Origin: Chloroflexota bacterium
GTDB lineage: Bacteria > Chloroflexota > Anaerolineae > Aggregatilineales > UBA2796
Length of the DNA stretch: 64,000 nucleotides
Assembly (NCBI GenBank): GCA_021325095.1
Contig: JAJPHV010000102.1
Span: forward strand, 1 to 64,000
Direction of reading: 5' to 3'
Positions 8,489-16,138 of the stretch are shown here, piece by piece (positions within the stretch are counted from its first letter, which is position 1; each line of letters opens with the position of its first letter). A program made the translations under genes and the position numbers. Below the pieces are notes generated by a model. It was not told where the DNA came from and did not search any database. It saw only the letters and a list, made by a program, of their open reading frames with translations.

Positions 8489-8521
8489 TTTCCCCTCTCC
8501 TCATTGGGCGGAGAGGGGAAA
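8489..8521. repeat. Short copy of the palindromic repeat, probable attenuator between cpaF and tadB
   Basis: TTTCCCCTCTCC (8489-8500) pairs perfectly with GGAGAGGGGAAA (8510-8521) across a 9-nt loop. This is the inner hairpin core of the larger dispersed repeat, without its CCTCACCCC ends. There is no T-run after it. It may partly terminate or stabilise the mRNA, and a promoter-like sequence follows it. Confidence 0.6.
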
Positions 8522-8552
8522 GAGGGCGGCGCACAAACGCGCCTGCCATATC

Positions 8553-8562
8553 ATGCTATAAT
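8553..8562 (+). promoter_or_regulatory. Extended -10 promoter-like site before tadB
   Basis: ATGCTATAAT contains a perfect TATAAT (8557-8562) preceded by TG at the extended -10 position, 32 nt before the tadB start. No good -35 is visible, which is tolerated by extended -10 promoters. Together with the upstream hairpin it could reset expression of tadB, tadC and comF. Confidence 0.4.
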
Positions 8563-8594
8563 GAGATGAAGTTAGTGAGTCGGGGAAGTCGCCT

Positions 8595-9575
8595 ATGCCT
8601 GGGCCACTCATCATCGTTATCGGTGCGGTAGTAGTTGTTCTCATTCTGCTCGTGGCTGTGATCAGCATTCGCTCTCAGCGTGCGGATGTCGTTGAGGAGC
8701 GTCTGGGGCGCTACACCGAAGGCAGCACGTTCCTGGTGGCTGCCGAGGAAGAAGACAAGAAAGCCGAGAAAAAGCCAAGTGCCCTTGCCCAGCGCGTGGA
8801 GGGAATGCTTCAGGGGCAGTCCTTTGCCGCGAACTGGCGCGGCCAGCTTGCCCGCGCTGACCTCAAGCTCACCGTCTCGGAGTATCTGGCGCTGCACATC
8901 ATATCCCTGTTCGGGATGGCAGTGCTGGCCTTCTTCATCCTGTTTCCAGGCAACGTGGTCATGACCATCGTTGCCGGAGGCATCGGGATTTTCATTCCGC
9001 GCTTTTATGTGGCCTACAAGACGAGCAAGCGGCTCCATGATTTTGAGCAGCAGTTGCCCGACATCCTGGGCCTGTGGGTAAACTCCCTGCGATCCGGGTA
9101 CAGCGTGCTTCAGGCGCTGGAAGCTATCTCACGCGAAGCGCCTGACCCGTCAGCGCAGGAGATCAAACGTGTCGTCCAGGAAGTGCAGCTTGGTATCCCG
9201 ATGGACGAGGCGCTGGGGCATCTGCTGACCCGTATGCCAAGCGATGACCTCGACCTGATTATTACGGCGGTTAACATCCAGCGTGAAGTTGGCGGCAACC
9301 TGGCCGAAATCCTTGAAGTCATCAGCCACACCATCCGCGAACGTATCAAACTCAAGGGCGAGATCAGGGTCTTGACGGCGCAAGGCCGTATCACCGGCTA
9401 TATCATTGGCGGTCTGCCTATCGTGCTGGCGATCTTTCTGATGCTCGTCAACCCGGAATACATGGGGCGTATGTTCAATGACCGGTTGTGCGGCTGGCCG
9501 ATGATCGGCATTGGCCTGGGCATGATCGGGATCGGTACGGCTATCATCCAGAAGATCGTTGATATTGAAATTTAG
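8595..9575 (+). CDS. tadB: TadB, inner-membrane platform protein of the Tad pilus
   Basis: A 326-residue type II secretion F-family protein. It has an N-terminal membrane anchor (IIVIGAVVVVLILLVAV), a cytoplasmic segment with an acidic/lysine-rich stretch, a pair of membrane helices at about 95-140, the GspF domain (FEQQLPDILGLWVNSLRSGY, then MPSDDLDLIITAVNIQREVG), and two C-terminal membrane helices. The motif NIQREVGGNLAEILE is diagnostic of TadB. It forms the platform with TadC on which the CpaF ATPase acts. The gene is followed 38 nt later by tadC. The start is the first ATG after the hairpin and the -10-like site; no strong ribosome-binding site is seen. Confidence 0.93.
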   Translation: MPGPLIIVIGAVVVVLILLVAVISIRSQRADVVEERLGRYTEGSTFLVAAEEEDKKAEKKPSALAQRVEGMLQGQSFAANWRGQLARADLKLTVSEYLALHIISLFGMAVLAFFILFPGNVVMTIVAGGIGIFIPRFYVAYKTSKRLHDFEQQLPDILGLWVNSLRSGYSVLQALEAISREAPDPSAQEIKRVVQEVQLGIPMDEALGHLLTRMPSDDLDLIITAVNIQREVGGNLAEILEVISHTIRERIKLKGEIRVLTAQGRITGYIIGGLPIVLAIFLMLVNPEYMGRMFNDRLCGWPMIGIGLGMIGIGTAIIQKIVDIEI

Positions 9576-9613
9576 GCGACAAACGAAGTAGATACAGCCG
9601 AGGAGTGTCAGTT

Positions 9614-10555
9614 ATGCAGCTTATAGGGATCATCATCATCATCGTAGCGGGCGTCGGCTTGCTGGGTGGGCTGCTGTATGTCGGGCTGCGCGAAAACTCC
9701 GGGCAGGACCCACTTCAGGCGCGCCTGGCTGAATATGCTGACCGTGAGACGCCTGCCACCCTTGAAGAACTGGAAATGTCGCTGTCCTTCCGGGATCGTG
9801 TGGTCGTGCCCATGTTCCAGGCATTGGCGAACCTCGCTACCAAGTTCACGCCGGAGCAGCAGCTTGAATCGACGCGCAAGCAGTTGGAACTGGCCGGGAA
9901 GGCCCAGACCACCGATCCGCGCACCTTCTTCGGCACGCGCATCATGATGACGATCCTGCTGGGTGGCCTGGGCTTTTTCCTGTTTTTCATTGCGACCAAG
10001 CAGTCGCCGCTGAACGCCATCGGCCTGACGGCGGCCTTTACCGCCCTGGGCTATTTCCTGCCCGCGCTGCAACTGCGCAGCCAGATCAGTCGTCGCCAGA
10101 ACAACATCGTCAAGGCACTGCCCGATGCGCTTGACCTGCTGACGATCTGCGTCGAGGCCGGGCTTGGCTTTGACGCCGCAATGGGCAAGGTGTATGAGAA
10201 GTGGGATAACGACCTGTCCACCGCCTTTGGCCGCGTGCTTCAGGAGATCCAGCTTGGCAAGATTCGCCGCGAGGCGCTGCGCGACATGTCCAACCGGATG
10301 GAAGTGCCGGACATTACCAGCTTCACTGCTGCCATTATCCAGGCCGACCAGTTGGGCGTCAGCATTGCGAAAATCCTGCGCATCCAGTCCGACCAGATGC
10401 GTGTGAAGCGTCGCCAGCGCGCTCAGGAAAAAGCACAGCAGGCTCCTGTCAAGATGTTGTTGCCGATGGTCTTTTTGATCTTCCCGTCAATCTGGATCGT
10501 TTTGTTGGGGCCGGCGTTGATCTTGCTCAAGAACACCAACCTGAGCGGTATATGA
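9614..10555 (+). CDS. tadC: TadC, inner-membrane platform protein of the Tad pilus
   Basis: A 313-residue partner of TadB. ATG 9614 is preferred over GTG 9605 because GAGGAG (9600-9605) then sits 8 nt upstream. It has one N-terminal membrane helix (LIGIIIIIVAGVGLLGGLLY), a cytoplasmic linker, two helices at about 115-160, the GspF domain (NNIVKALPDALDLLTICVEA, then FTAAIIQADQLGVSIAKIL), and a C-terminal helix (MLLPMVFLIFPSIWIVLLGP). The last codons overlap the comF start as ATGA, so translation is coupled. TadB and TadC usually assemble as heteromeric platform subunits. Confidence 0.93.
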   Translation: MQLIGIIIIIVAGVGLLGGLLYVGLRENSGQDPLQARLAEYADRETPATLEELEMSLSFRDRVVVPMFQALANLATKFTPEQQLESTRKQLELAGKAQTTDPRTFFGTRIMMTILLGGLGFFLFFIATKQSPLNAIGLTAAFTALGYFLPALQLRSQISRRQNNIVKALPDALDLLTICVEAGLGFDAAMGKVYEKWDNDLSTAFGRVLQEIQLGKIRREALRDMSNRMEVPDITSFTAAIIQADQLGVSIAKILRIQSDQMRVKRRQRAQEKAQQAPVKMLLPMVFLIFPSIWIVLLGPALILLKNTNLSGI

Positions 10556-11286
10556 CCGAACTGACCGGGCTGCCTGCGGGCAACACCGGCGGCAGTCTCC
10601 GCGCCAATCGTATAAGGCTCCTGGCACACGAACTGGTCAACCATGCGCTGGATTTCTTCTTCCCACCGCGCTGTATCCGGTGTCAACGTGTGGGGAGCCT
10701 TTTGTGTTCCGGCTGTCAGGCGCTTTACGCGCCGCCAGCACCGCTGATCGAGCCGGGCAGCCCTCTGGCGGAGTGCCGTGCCACTGCCCAGTTTGAGGGA
10801 GCCATCCGCGACGCCATCCACGCGCTCAAGTACGAAAATCAGCGGCGCTTTGCCGAGCCGCTGTCGGAACGCCTGAGCGCGGAATTTGCGCGGTCTGGCT
10901 GGCAGCCAACCGGGATCACCGCCGCACCGCTGCACGAGGCCAGGCTGCGGGCGCGGGGTTATAACCAATCGGCGCTGCTGGCCGAGCGGCTGGCCCGGTC
11001 TGTGGGCATTCCATATCGCCCTGACTTTCTCTGGAAAATACGCGATACACAGCCTCAGGTTGGCTTGAATGGCCGTGAGCGCGCACTGAACGTCAAGGGC
11101 GCTTTCCGGGCATCAGGCAACGCGACCAACCAGATGATCTTGCTTATCGATGACGTGTACACGACGGGTGCAACACTTCGTGAATGCGCCACAGCACTGT
11201 TGGAGGCAGGAGCTAATCAAGTCTGGGCGCTGACCGTCGCCAGCACGAAGCAACGTGATGTTGTGGACAGCCCGCCGATGACCTGA
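10552..11286 (+). CDS. comF: ComF-family amidophosphoribosyltransferase-like protein
   Basis: A 244-residue ComF protein, implicated in DNA uptake in competent bacteria. It has an N-terminal zinc-binding double-zinc ribbon with two Cys pairs (CIRC, CSGC at about residues 43-60). The phosphoribosyltransferase domain carries a PRPP-loop motif ILLIDDVYTTGATL near residue 205, preceded by the family motif ARLRARGYNQSALLAERLA. ATG 10552 overlaps the tadC stop by 4 nt (ATGA). The coupling to a pilus operon suggests the Tad machine and DNA uptake may be co-expressed, which is inference from position. The final residues after the PRPP loop are short, as in other ComF proteins. Confidence 0.9.
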   Translation: MTELTGLPAGNTGGSLRANRIRLLAHELVNHALDFFFPPRCIRCQRVGSLLCSGCQALYAPPAPLIEPGSPLAECRATAQFEGAIRDAIHALKYENQRRFAEPLSERLSAEFARSGWQPTGITAAPLHEARLRARGYNQSALLAERLARSVGIPYRPDFLWKIRDTQPQVGLNGRERALNVKGAFRASGNATNQMILLIDDVYTTGATLRECATALLEAGANQVWALTVASTKQRDVVDSPPMT

Positions 11287-11383
11287 CCGGATAGCGACAG
11301 CGAAGGTTACTGCCTACCTGCCAGACGGCGGGTGCATCAGCACCCCGGTGTGCTCGTCTAGTATAGTGGGGAGCGAACATCGT

Positions 11384-11956
11384 ATGGAAATCCAAATTCA
11401 CGCCCGTAACCTCACCGTCAATGATCGGCTGCACAACTATGTGGAAAAGAAGTTAAATCGGTTGGATCGGTACCTTCCACATATCTCCGAAGTTCGCCTC
11501 GACCTGGCCCACGAACACCGTAAGAATGGTGGAGATCGCTCGATTGCGCAGCTTACCCTGCGCAACAGTCGGGGCACGATTCTGCGCGCCGAGGACAAAT
11601 CCCAGACCGACATCTTTGCGTCGGTTGACGTGGTGGTAGACAAGATGTACCGCCAGATCAGTCGCTATAAGGGCAAGCGCCGCCGCCGTGCCGGGAATCG
11701 TTTTGAGACGCTCGAACCGGAACTGGCCGCAGCCGAGGCTGTACCTATCGAACAGGAGGAAGCCGAGGAAACCGCCGAGATCGTGCGCCGTAAGCAGATC
11801 GAGCTGGTTCCGATGACCGAGGAGGAGGCCATCGACCAGATGGAGCTGCTCGGCCACGACTTCTTTGTCTTTTACAACGCGAACAGCGGGGCTGTCAATG
11901 TGTTGTACCGGCGTGAAGGAGGCGGCTACGGCCTGTTGGAGCCGAGTGTGGCATAG
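11384..11956 (+). CDS. hpf: Long-form ribosome hibernation promoting factor
   Basis: A 190-residue protein of the long HPF/YfiA type, which binds the 30S subunit and dimerises ribosomes in stationary phase. The N-terminal domain (1-105) has the family start MEIQIHARNLTVNDRL and the basic helix MYRQISRYKGKRRRR. The C-terminal dimerisation domain (about 135-190) reads VPMTEEEAIDQMELLGHDFF, with VFYNANSGAVNVLYRR. The middle, about 108-132, is Glu-rich linker. ATG 11384 is used rather than the in-frame GTG 11348 because it gives the canonical N-terminus. The gene stands alone, with a TATAGT sequence 20 nt upstream. Confidence 0.95.
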   Translation: MEIQIHARNLTVNDRLHNYVEKKLNRLDRYLPHISEVRLDLAHEHRKNGGDRSIAQLTLRNSRGTILRAEDKSQTDIFASVDVVVDKMYRQISRYKGKRRRRAGNRFETLEPELAAAEAVPIEQEEAEETAEIVRRKQIELVPMTEEEAIDQMELLGHDFFVFYNANSGAVNVLYRREGGGYGLLEPSVA

Positions 11957-12006
11957 GCGCCTCACCTGCGTCCGTAGGTGGGGAATGCCCATGCTGCTTC
12001 TGTTAA

Positions 12007-12091
12007 CTCCATCCCTCTCTGCGATGCAGAGGGGAATCGACAGGCCAGAACTCCCCTCTCCACCAGCGTGGAGAGGGGTTGGGGGTGAGGT
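12007..12091. repeat. Palindromic repeat, copy C
   Basis: Two hairpins in series: CCCTCTCTGCGATGCAGAGGGG, imperfect at its ends, then CCCCTCTCC pairing with GGAGAGGGG. It closes with GGGGGTGAGG. The left CCTCACCCC end is degraded. It sits between hpf and the next gene. Confidence 0.8.
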
Positions 12092-12102
12092 GAATATTCC
12101 AG

Positions 12103-12130
12103 ACCGGGGGCCAGTGAACATGCCCCCGGT
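12103..12130 (+). terminator. Strong GC hairpin downstream of hpf and its repeat
   Basis: ACCGGGGGC (12103-12111) pairs perfectly with GCCCCCGGT (12122-12130) around a 10-nt loop. No T-run follows, so intrinsic termination is uncertain. It ends 29 nt before the start codon of the next gene and could instead affect that mRNA's 5' end. Confidence 0.4.
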
Positions 12131-12159
12131 TGTCTGATAGGAGCCGGCGAGATTCATTC

Positions 12160-13308
12160 ATGCGGCAGCGAGAAATCGGCGCAGTGATCATGGTGGGCGG
12201 TGCAGGCGACTCACCGCAGGAACAGCTTGTGCTGGCTGCACAGCGGGCCAGCGCCATCGACCTGATCGGCACGCTGCGCGAACAGGGCGTGACACGGATC
12301 GTGGTGGCCGCGCCGACCACTGATTGGTTGCCGGACGATCTGGATGTGATCCGCGACGACGACAGCCGGATCGGGAAATTCCATTTCGGCCAAAGGCTGG
12401 CCGCGCTGATCGAACAATATGGGCTGGAACCGATGCTCTATTTTGGCGGCGGCAGCGCCCCGCTGATCGATAGATCGGTGGGCGGGATGATCGTCGGCTT
12501 GCTGGATCGGGCCGGCTACGGCGGCGGTGGTGCGATTCCGTCGCACATTGTTCTGACCAACAACCTGCATTCGAGCGACTGGGCCGCCATCAGCCGCATC
12601 GACGAGGCGCTGCCCGTCATCCGCGAGGCCAGCCGCGACAACAGCCTGGCCTGGCTGCTCCAGGAGAGCGGCGAGTACGACGTGCGCGTGCTGTCCGGGG
12701 TGCGCCCCGCCACCAGTATGGACCTGGACACGCCGAGCGACCTGGCCCTGATTGCGCACCACCCGGATGTGCTGCCCTGCTTACGCAGCGTTGTGTCCAG
12801 CGAGCAGTTGCGAAGTGTGCCGGTTGATGCCGTCATCCGCGCCGCGCGGCGCGAAGGCAGCACGATTGCGCTGATTGGCCGTGTCTCGCCGCTGGCCTGG
12901 CAGGCTTTTAACAAGGCCACACGCTGCTGGACGCGCGTGCTGGCCGAGGAGCGCGGCATGGTTGCCAGTAGCCGGGCCGAACGCGGCCAGGTGCGCTCGA
13001 TGCTGCTGCCCTGGATACAGGCACGCGGGTTGGCGGGCTTCTTCGATGATCTGGCGGGCATGGCGGATGCTGCTATCTTTGACAGCCGGGTGCTGTTCGC
13101 GGCGCAGGGTCTGCACCCGGCAGCGCCGGATCGGTTCGCCTCCGACCTGTTCTGGTGGCGTATCATCGGCGACCCCTGGGTGCGGGACTTTACCCAGGCC
13201 GCTGTCGAAGCGCCGCTGCCAGTCATTCTGGGCGGGCACAGCGTCGTCGCCGGTGGGCTGTACGCGCTCGCGGAAATTATCCAGCGCGATTCCGCCACGC
13301 CCGCCTGA
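12160..13308 (+). CDS. NTP-transferase-like (GT-A fold) protein of unknown specificity
   Basis: A 382-residue soluble protein. The first 220 residues look like a nucleotidyltransferase-type Rossmann domain (REIGAVIMVGGAG; VTRIVVAAPTTDWLPDD; LEPMLYFGGGSAPLID), but a canonical pyrophosphorylase GxGTRxxxxT loop is missing and AGDSPQ stands there. The second half is all-alpha (about 230-380), without a motif I recognise. ATG 12160 gives a natural N-terminus; the in-frame TTG 12130 lies within the upstream hairpin. The gene overlaps the convergent glycosyltransferase by 32 bp at its 3' end. Context suggests a link to surface polysaccharide, but no function is assigned. Confidence 0.7.
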   Translation: MRQREIGAVIMVGGAGDSPQEQLVLAAQRASAIDLIGTLREQGVTRIVVAAPTTDWLPDDLDVIRDDDSRIGKFHFGQRLAALIEQYGLEPMLYFGGGSAPLIDRSVGGMIVGLLDRAGYGGGGAIPSHIVLTNNLHSSDWAAISRIDEALPVIREASRDNSLAWLLQESGEYDVRVLSGVRPATSMDLDTPSDLALIAHHPDVLPCLRSVVSSEQLRSVPVDAVIRAARREGSTIALIGRVSPLAWQAFNKATRCWTRVLAEERGMVASSRAERGQVRSMLLPWIQARGLAGFFDDLAGMADAAIFDSRVLFAAQGLHPAAPDRFASDLFWWRIIGDPWVRDFTQAAVEAPLPVILGGHSVVAGGLYALAEIIQRDSATPA

Positions 13309-14029
13309 GCCGCACGTATTTCTGGAATTCGTACCAGGCCATCAGCACACTGAGCCGGAACCCGTGCCAGCCATCGCGGTAGCCGTGCAGCGTGACAAAG
13401 CGCCAGAGAAAATGGCGCAGCGGTTGCAGCACGTAATTCTGCGGCTTGATGCGCACACCCTGTTTGAACAGGTCATGGGCGGCGAAATCCGTGTAGACTT
13501 CTTGCTTGCGAATGAACTGCGCCAGATCGCGGTAATTGTAGTGAACCAGAGGCGTCTTCAGATAGCCGGCCTCGCCGTCCAGAATGACCAGTTCGTGAAC
13601 CTCGCGCGTCATATCGTAGCGGGCACGGGCACGCCGCAGCAGGCGGAGTTGGTAGTCGGGATACCAGCCCGCGTGGCACGTCAGACGCCCGAAAATGTAG
13701 TTGTGGCGCGGAACCCAGTAACCATCGCAGGCGGGGTCAGCGATCCGGGCGCGAATCTCAGCGGCCTGTTCGGGAGTGGAACGCTCGTCAGCATCCACAA
13801 AGTACACCCACTCGTCGCTGACTGCTTGCAATGCCGCACTACGCTGCGCCGAGTAGTTGTCGAAAGCACGCTGAATGACCCGCGCGCCCGCCGCTTCCGC
13901 CAACTGAACGGTATTGTCTTCGCTGAACGAATCAAAGACCAGAATCGAGTCGGCCCAGCGCACGCTTTCGATACACGCCGTCACGTTGGCGGCTTCGTCG
14001 TGGGTCAGGATGATCGCAACCAGCGACAT
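13277..14029 (-). CDS. Family 2 glycosyltransferase (WaaE/KdtX-like)
   Basis: A 250-residue GT2 enzyme, cytoplasmic, with no membrane segment. It starts with SLVAIILTHDEAANVTACI, has the metal-binding region VYFVDADERSTPEQAAEI (the DxD-like motif about residue 78), and PRHNYIFGRLTCHAGWYPDY, typical of the WaaE-like subgroup that adds glucose to lipopolysaccharide or related glycans. The start ATG 14029 follows a 31-codon ORF by 5 nt, and a second GT2 gene lies immediately upstream, so the three form one transcript. Its stop lies within the end of the convergent NTP-transferase-like gene. The actual sugar is unknown. Confidence 0.9.
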   Translation of the reverse strand: MSLVAIILTHDEAANVTACIESVRWADSILVFDSFSEDNTVQLAEAAGARVIQRAFDNYSAQRSAALQAVSDEWVYFVDADERSTPEQAAEIRARIADPACDGYWVPRHNYIFGRLTCHAGWYPDYQLRLLRRARARYDMTREVHELVILDGEAGYLKTPLVHYNYRDLAQFIRKQEVYTDFAAHDLFKQGVRIKPQNYVLQPLRHFLWRFVTLHGYRDGWHGFRLSVLMAWYEFQKYVRLRRAWRNRAG

Positions 14030-14034
14030 GGCGC

Positions 14035-14130
14035 TTACCGGGGTTGTCTTTTTGCCACGACGCTCAGGCCCCAGGCCTGGATCAGCGTTCGCAGCAGCGC
14101 AGGCCAGCGATGGATTTCGAGGTCGCTCAC
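14035..14130 (-). CDS. Small 31-residue ORF coupled between two glycosyltransferase genes
   Basis: GTG at 14130-14128 overlaps the stop of the upstream GT2 gene as GTGA. The frame runs 31 codons and stops at 14035, 5 nt before the next ATG. The peptide begins VSDLEIHRWPALLRTLIQAW and ends in KRQPR; it is basic and could form an amphipathic helix. The tight spacing on both sides argues for translation. It might be a true small protein, a coupling peptide, or the remnant of a larger gene. No homologue is known to me. Confidence 0.35.
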   Translation of the reverse strand: MSDLEIHRWPALLRTLIQAWGLSVVAKRQPR

Positions 14131-15089
14131 GGTAACTGTCCGCAGCGCTCTATGATGGTGTGATAGGCTCCGATCAGGGCCTCTTTTTGCCCGGCGGTCA
14201 ACGTCTGGGATTGCTGTGCCTTGCGGATTTGCAGACGCATCCCGATCCGCACCAGTTGCCGTGCGACAGCCAGCCAGACGGGGTTGTAATGTTTGGCATA
14301 GAGGCGGAGACGGCTCGTCCACAGATTGACCAGGCTGGTGGGCCGAATCTGCCCGGCGCTCTGGCTTTCCAGGTGCGTGATGTGCGCCTGCGGCACGACG
14401 TAAATCTGCCAGCCCGCCTGCCGGATGCGCATACTCCAGTCGATTTCTTCGCAGTACATGAAGAACTGCTCGTCAAACAGCCCGGTCTGTTCGATCACTT
14501 CACGGCGCAGCATCATCGTCGCGCCAAGCGTGTGATCGACGGCGAATGGCTCAGACCCCCTGTACAACGCACGGGGATAGCGCCCGTTCAGGCGGCTCTC
14601 GTACAGACGCGCAGGCACGGGGAACAGATCGATCACGATCTGCACCAGCCCCGGAAAGCGAAAGGCGCTGTGCTGCAAGCCGCCGTCCGCGTAGGCCAAC
14701 TGCGCGCCGGCCAACCCGGCCCTCGGCAGGCTGAACAGGGCGTCGTACAGGGCGCGTACTGCGCCGCGCTGCACGAGCGTATCAGGGTTGAGCAGAAATA
14801 CGGCGCGTGGCCCCGCCGGGTTGGGCGCTGGCTGATCGCAGAAGCCAAGCGCGCGCAGCGCCAGATTATTGCCTGCGGCGAAGCCCAGGTTTTTCTGGCT
14901 GGCAACTAGTTGGACATCTGGAAATTCGGCGCGAATCGCATCTGATGTGCCATCCGACGAGGCATTGTCCACGACCCACACCTGCGCCGTGACGTTCGTC
15001 GTATTTAGATCGTCGTACAGCGAACGCAGCGCATCCAGCACCAGCCCGCGCACGTTCCATGTCACCAGGATGACAGCCAGATCAGCCAT
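14127..15089 (-). CDS. Family 2 glycosyltransferase (rhamnosyltransferase/WbbL-like)
   Basis: A 320-residue GT2 protein. The nucleotide-sugar domain begins LAVILVTWNVRGLVLDALRS and shows VWVVDNASSDGTSDAI, then NLGFAAGNNLALRAL and the DxD-type VFLLNPDTLV near residue 100. The acceptor part has MMLRREVIEQTGLFDEQFFM followed by CEEIDWSMRIRQAGW, the E-D-D signature of rhamnosyltransferase-like enzymes. About 60 residues after the catalytic domain are helical and basic. It heads a short cluster with the 31-residue ORF and the second GT2 gene. It probably extends a cell-surface polysaccharide or glycolipid. Confidence 0.9.
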   Translation of the reverse strand: MADLAVILVTWNVRGLVLDALRSLYDDLNTTNVTAQVWVVDNASSDGTSDAIRAEFPDVQLVASQKNLGFAAGNNLALRALGFCDQPAPNPAGPRAVFLLNPDTLVQRGAVRALYDALFSLPRAGLAGAQLAYADGGLQHSAFRFPGLVQIVIDLFPVPARLYESRLNGRYPRALYRGSEPFAVDHTLGATMMLRREVIEQTGLFDEQFFMYCEEIDWSMRIRQAGWQIYVVPQAHITHLESQSAGQIRPTSLVNLWTSRLRLYAKHYNPVWLAVARQLVRIGMRLQIRKAQQSQTLTAGQKEALIGAYHTIIERCGQLP

Positions 15090-15095
15090 ACACCA

Positions 15096-16028
15096 TCACT
15101 GGCCCAGCGTTTTCAGATTCACCCCGCCTGCCAGCAAGAACTTCTCAAAGTCGGCATAATCGCTGGACGAGGCCGTTACGAGTTGATCGGCCTCGACCAA
15201 CCCTTTGAGTTCGTCCTGGTGATCAACAAACAATTTCGTCACCGTCTCGGCCACATCAGTCGGGACGTTGGACGAGATCATCAGCCCGCCCGGGGGAACT
15301 TCGGGCGAGGTGGCAAGGACGTTGATGGCTTTGGTGATGTCCGCCGGGCCGCTTCTATCGGTGATCTGGTATTGGGTCAGTGTCCCGGCAGGGATGGCCG
15401 CCGCCACACATGCACCGTCGGCCAGCGCTTGCAGCATGGTCGCCGTGTCGGGAAATTCGAGCGTACCTTTCAGGTTCGCCGGATCAAAACCCGCGCCCCG
15501 CATCATGATCGAGGGCAAAATCCAGCTTACCACGTCCTGGCTGTTCAGGCGGCAGAAGAGACGGTCTTTGAAGGCAGCCACCGCTGTAATCTTGTTGACG
15601 GTGCGCACGACCAGATCGGCGCGAACACTGTTCGCTGCGCTCGGCTGAATCTTGAGGGCGGGCGTGCTGCACCCCTGCGCCTGAGCCGCCAGCAGCGCCC
15701 AGCCATCCACCCAGCCGAAGGTCGGCGTTTCGCCGCACAGCGCCGCCAGCACGTCGCCATAACTGGACACGATCTCGACCTTGAAAGCCAGCCCGGTGCG
15801 GTCATTCAGGAACTTCGCCAGGGACGTGCCGGTTTCGCTGCTGTCCTTCGGTGGCACGAGGACCACCTGATAGGGACGCGCCTCGGAACCCAGCGGCACG
15901 GACGTGCCGACTGTCGGCAGCAGCGTCGGGCGCAGGGTGGGAGTGGCCGAGGGCGGCAGCGTGGGCGGGACGGCTGTTGCACCGCCACCGCAGGCCACCA
16001 GGATCGTGGCAAGCACGAACACTGTCAT
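15096..16028 (-). CDS. PhnD-like phosphate/phosphonate-type substrate-binding lipoprotein
   Basis: A 310-residue exported protein. The N-terminus MTVFVLATILVACGGG has a hydrophobic stretch and a lipobox (LVAC, Cys13), so it should be a membrane-anchored lipoprotein. It is odd that no positive charge precedes the hydrophobic core. No in-frame ATG/GTG/TTG lies just upstream, although the sequence there would encode Arg residues. A Thr/Pro linker (18-40) leads to the binding domain with VVLVPPKDSSETGTSLAKFL, FGWVDGWALL and FPDTATMLQALADGACVAAA, the PhnD/phosphite-binding layout. No permease or ATPase gene is adjacent, so the ligand and transport partner are unknown. Confidence 0.8.
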   Translation of the reverse strand: MTVFVLATILVACGGGATAVPPTLPPSATPTLRPTLLPTVGTSVPLGSEARPYQVVLVPPKDSSETGTSLAKFLNDRTGLAFKVEIVSSYGDVLAALCGETPTFGWVDGWALLAAQAQGCSTPALKIQPSAANSVRADLVVRTVNKITAVAAFKDRLFCRLNSQDVVSWILPSIMMRGAGFDPANLKGTLEFPDTATMLQALADGACVAAAIPAGTLTQYQITDRSGPADITKAINVLATSPEVPPGGLMISSNVPTDVAETVTKLFVDHQDELKGLVEADQLVTASSSDYADFEKFLLAGGVNLKTLGQ

Positions 16029-16102
16029 CAGTTGGGCAAGCCGTTGCCGCGTTAAAGCGTTAATGGCGCACGCTCCGAATGAGTAGATTGCCGTATGCTG
16101 CT

Positions 16103-16131
16103 ATAGTACAGAACTTGGGCATTCGCGGCAA
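16103..16131 (-). promoter_or_regulatory. Sigma70-like promoter for the PhnD-like gene
   Basis: Read on the minus strand, TTGCCG (16131-16126) and TACTAT (16108-16103) are separated by exactly 17 nt. They lie about 75 nt before the PhnD-like start. The -35 overlaps a GCGGC-AA-GCCGC hairpin (16125-16136) just after the SelW-like gene, which may act as its terminator. Confidence 0.45.
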
Positions 16132-16138
16132 GCCGCGC

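Noticed and set aside
15096..16028. Full phosphonate transport operon around the PhnD-like gene
   Set aside because: No PhnC or PhnE gene is adjacent; the neighbours are glycosyltransferases and the SelW-like gene.
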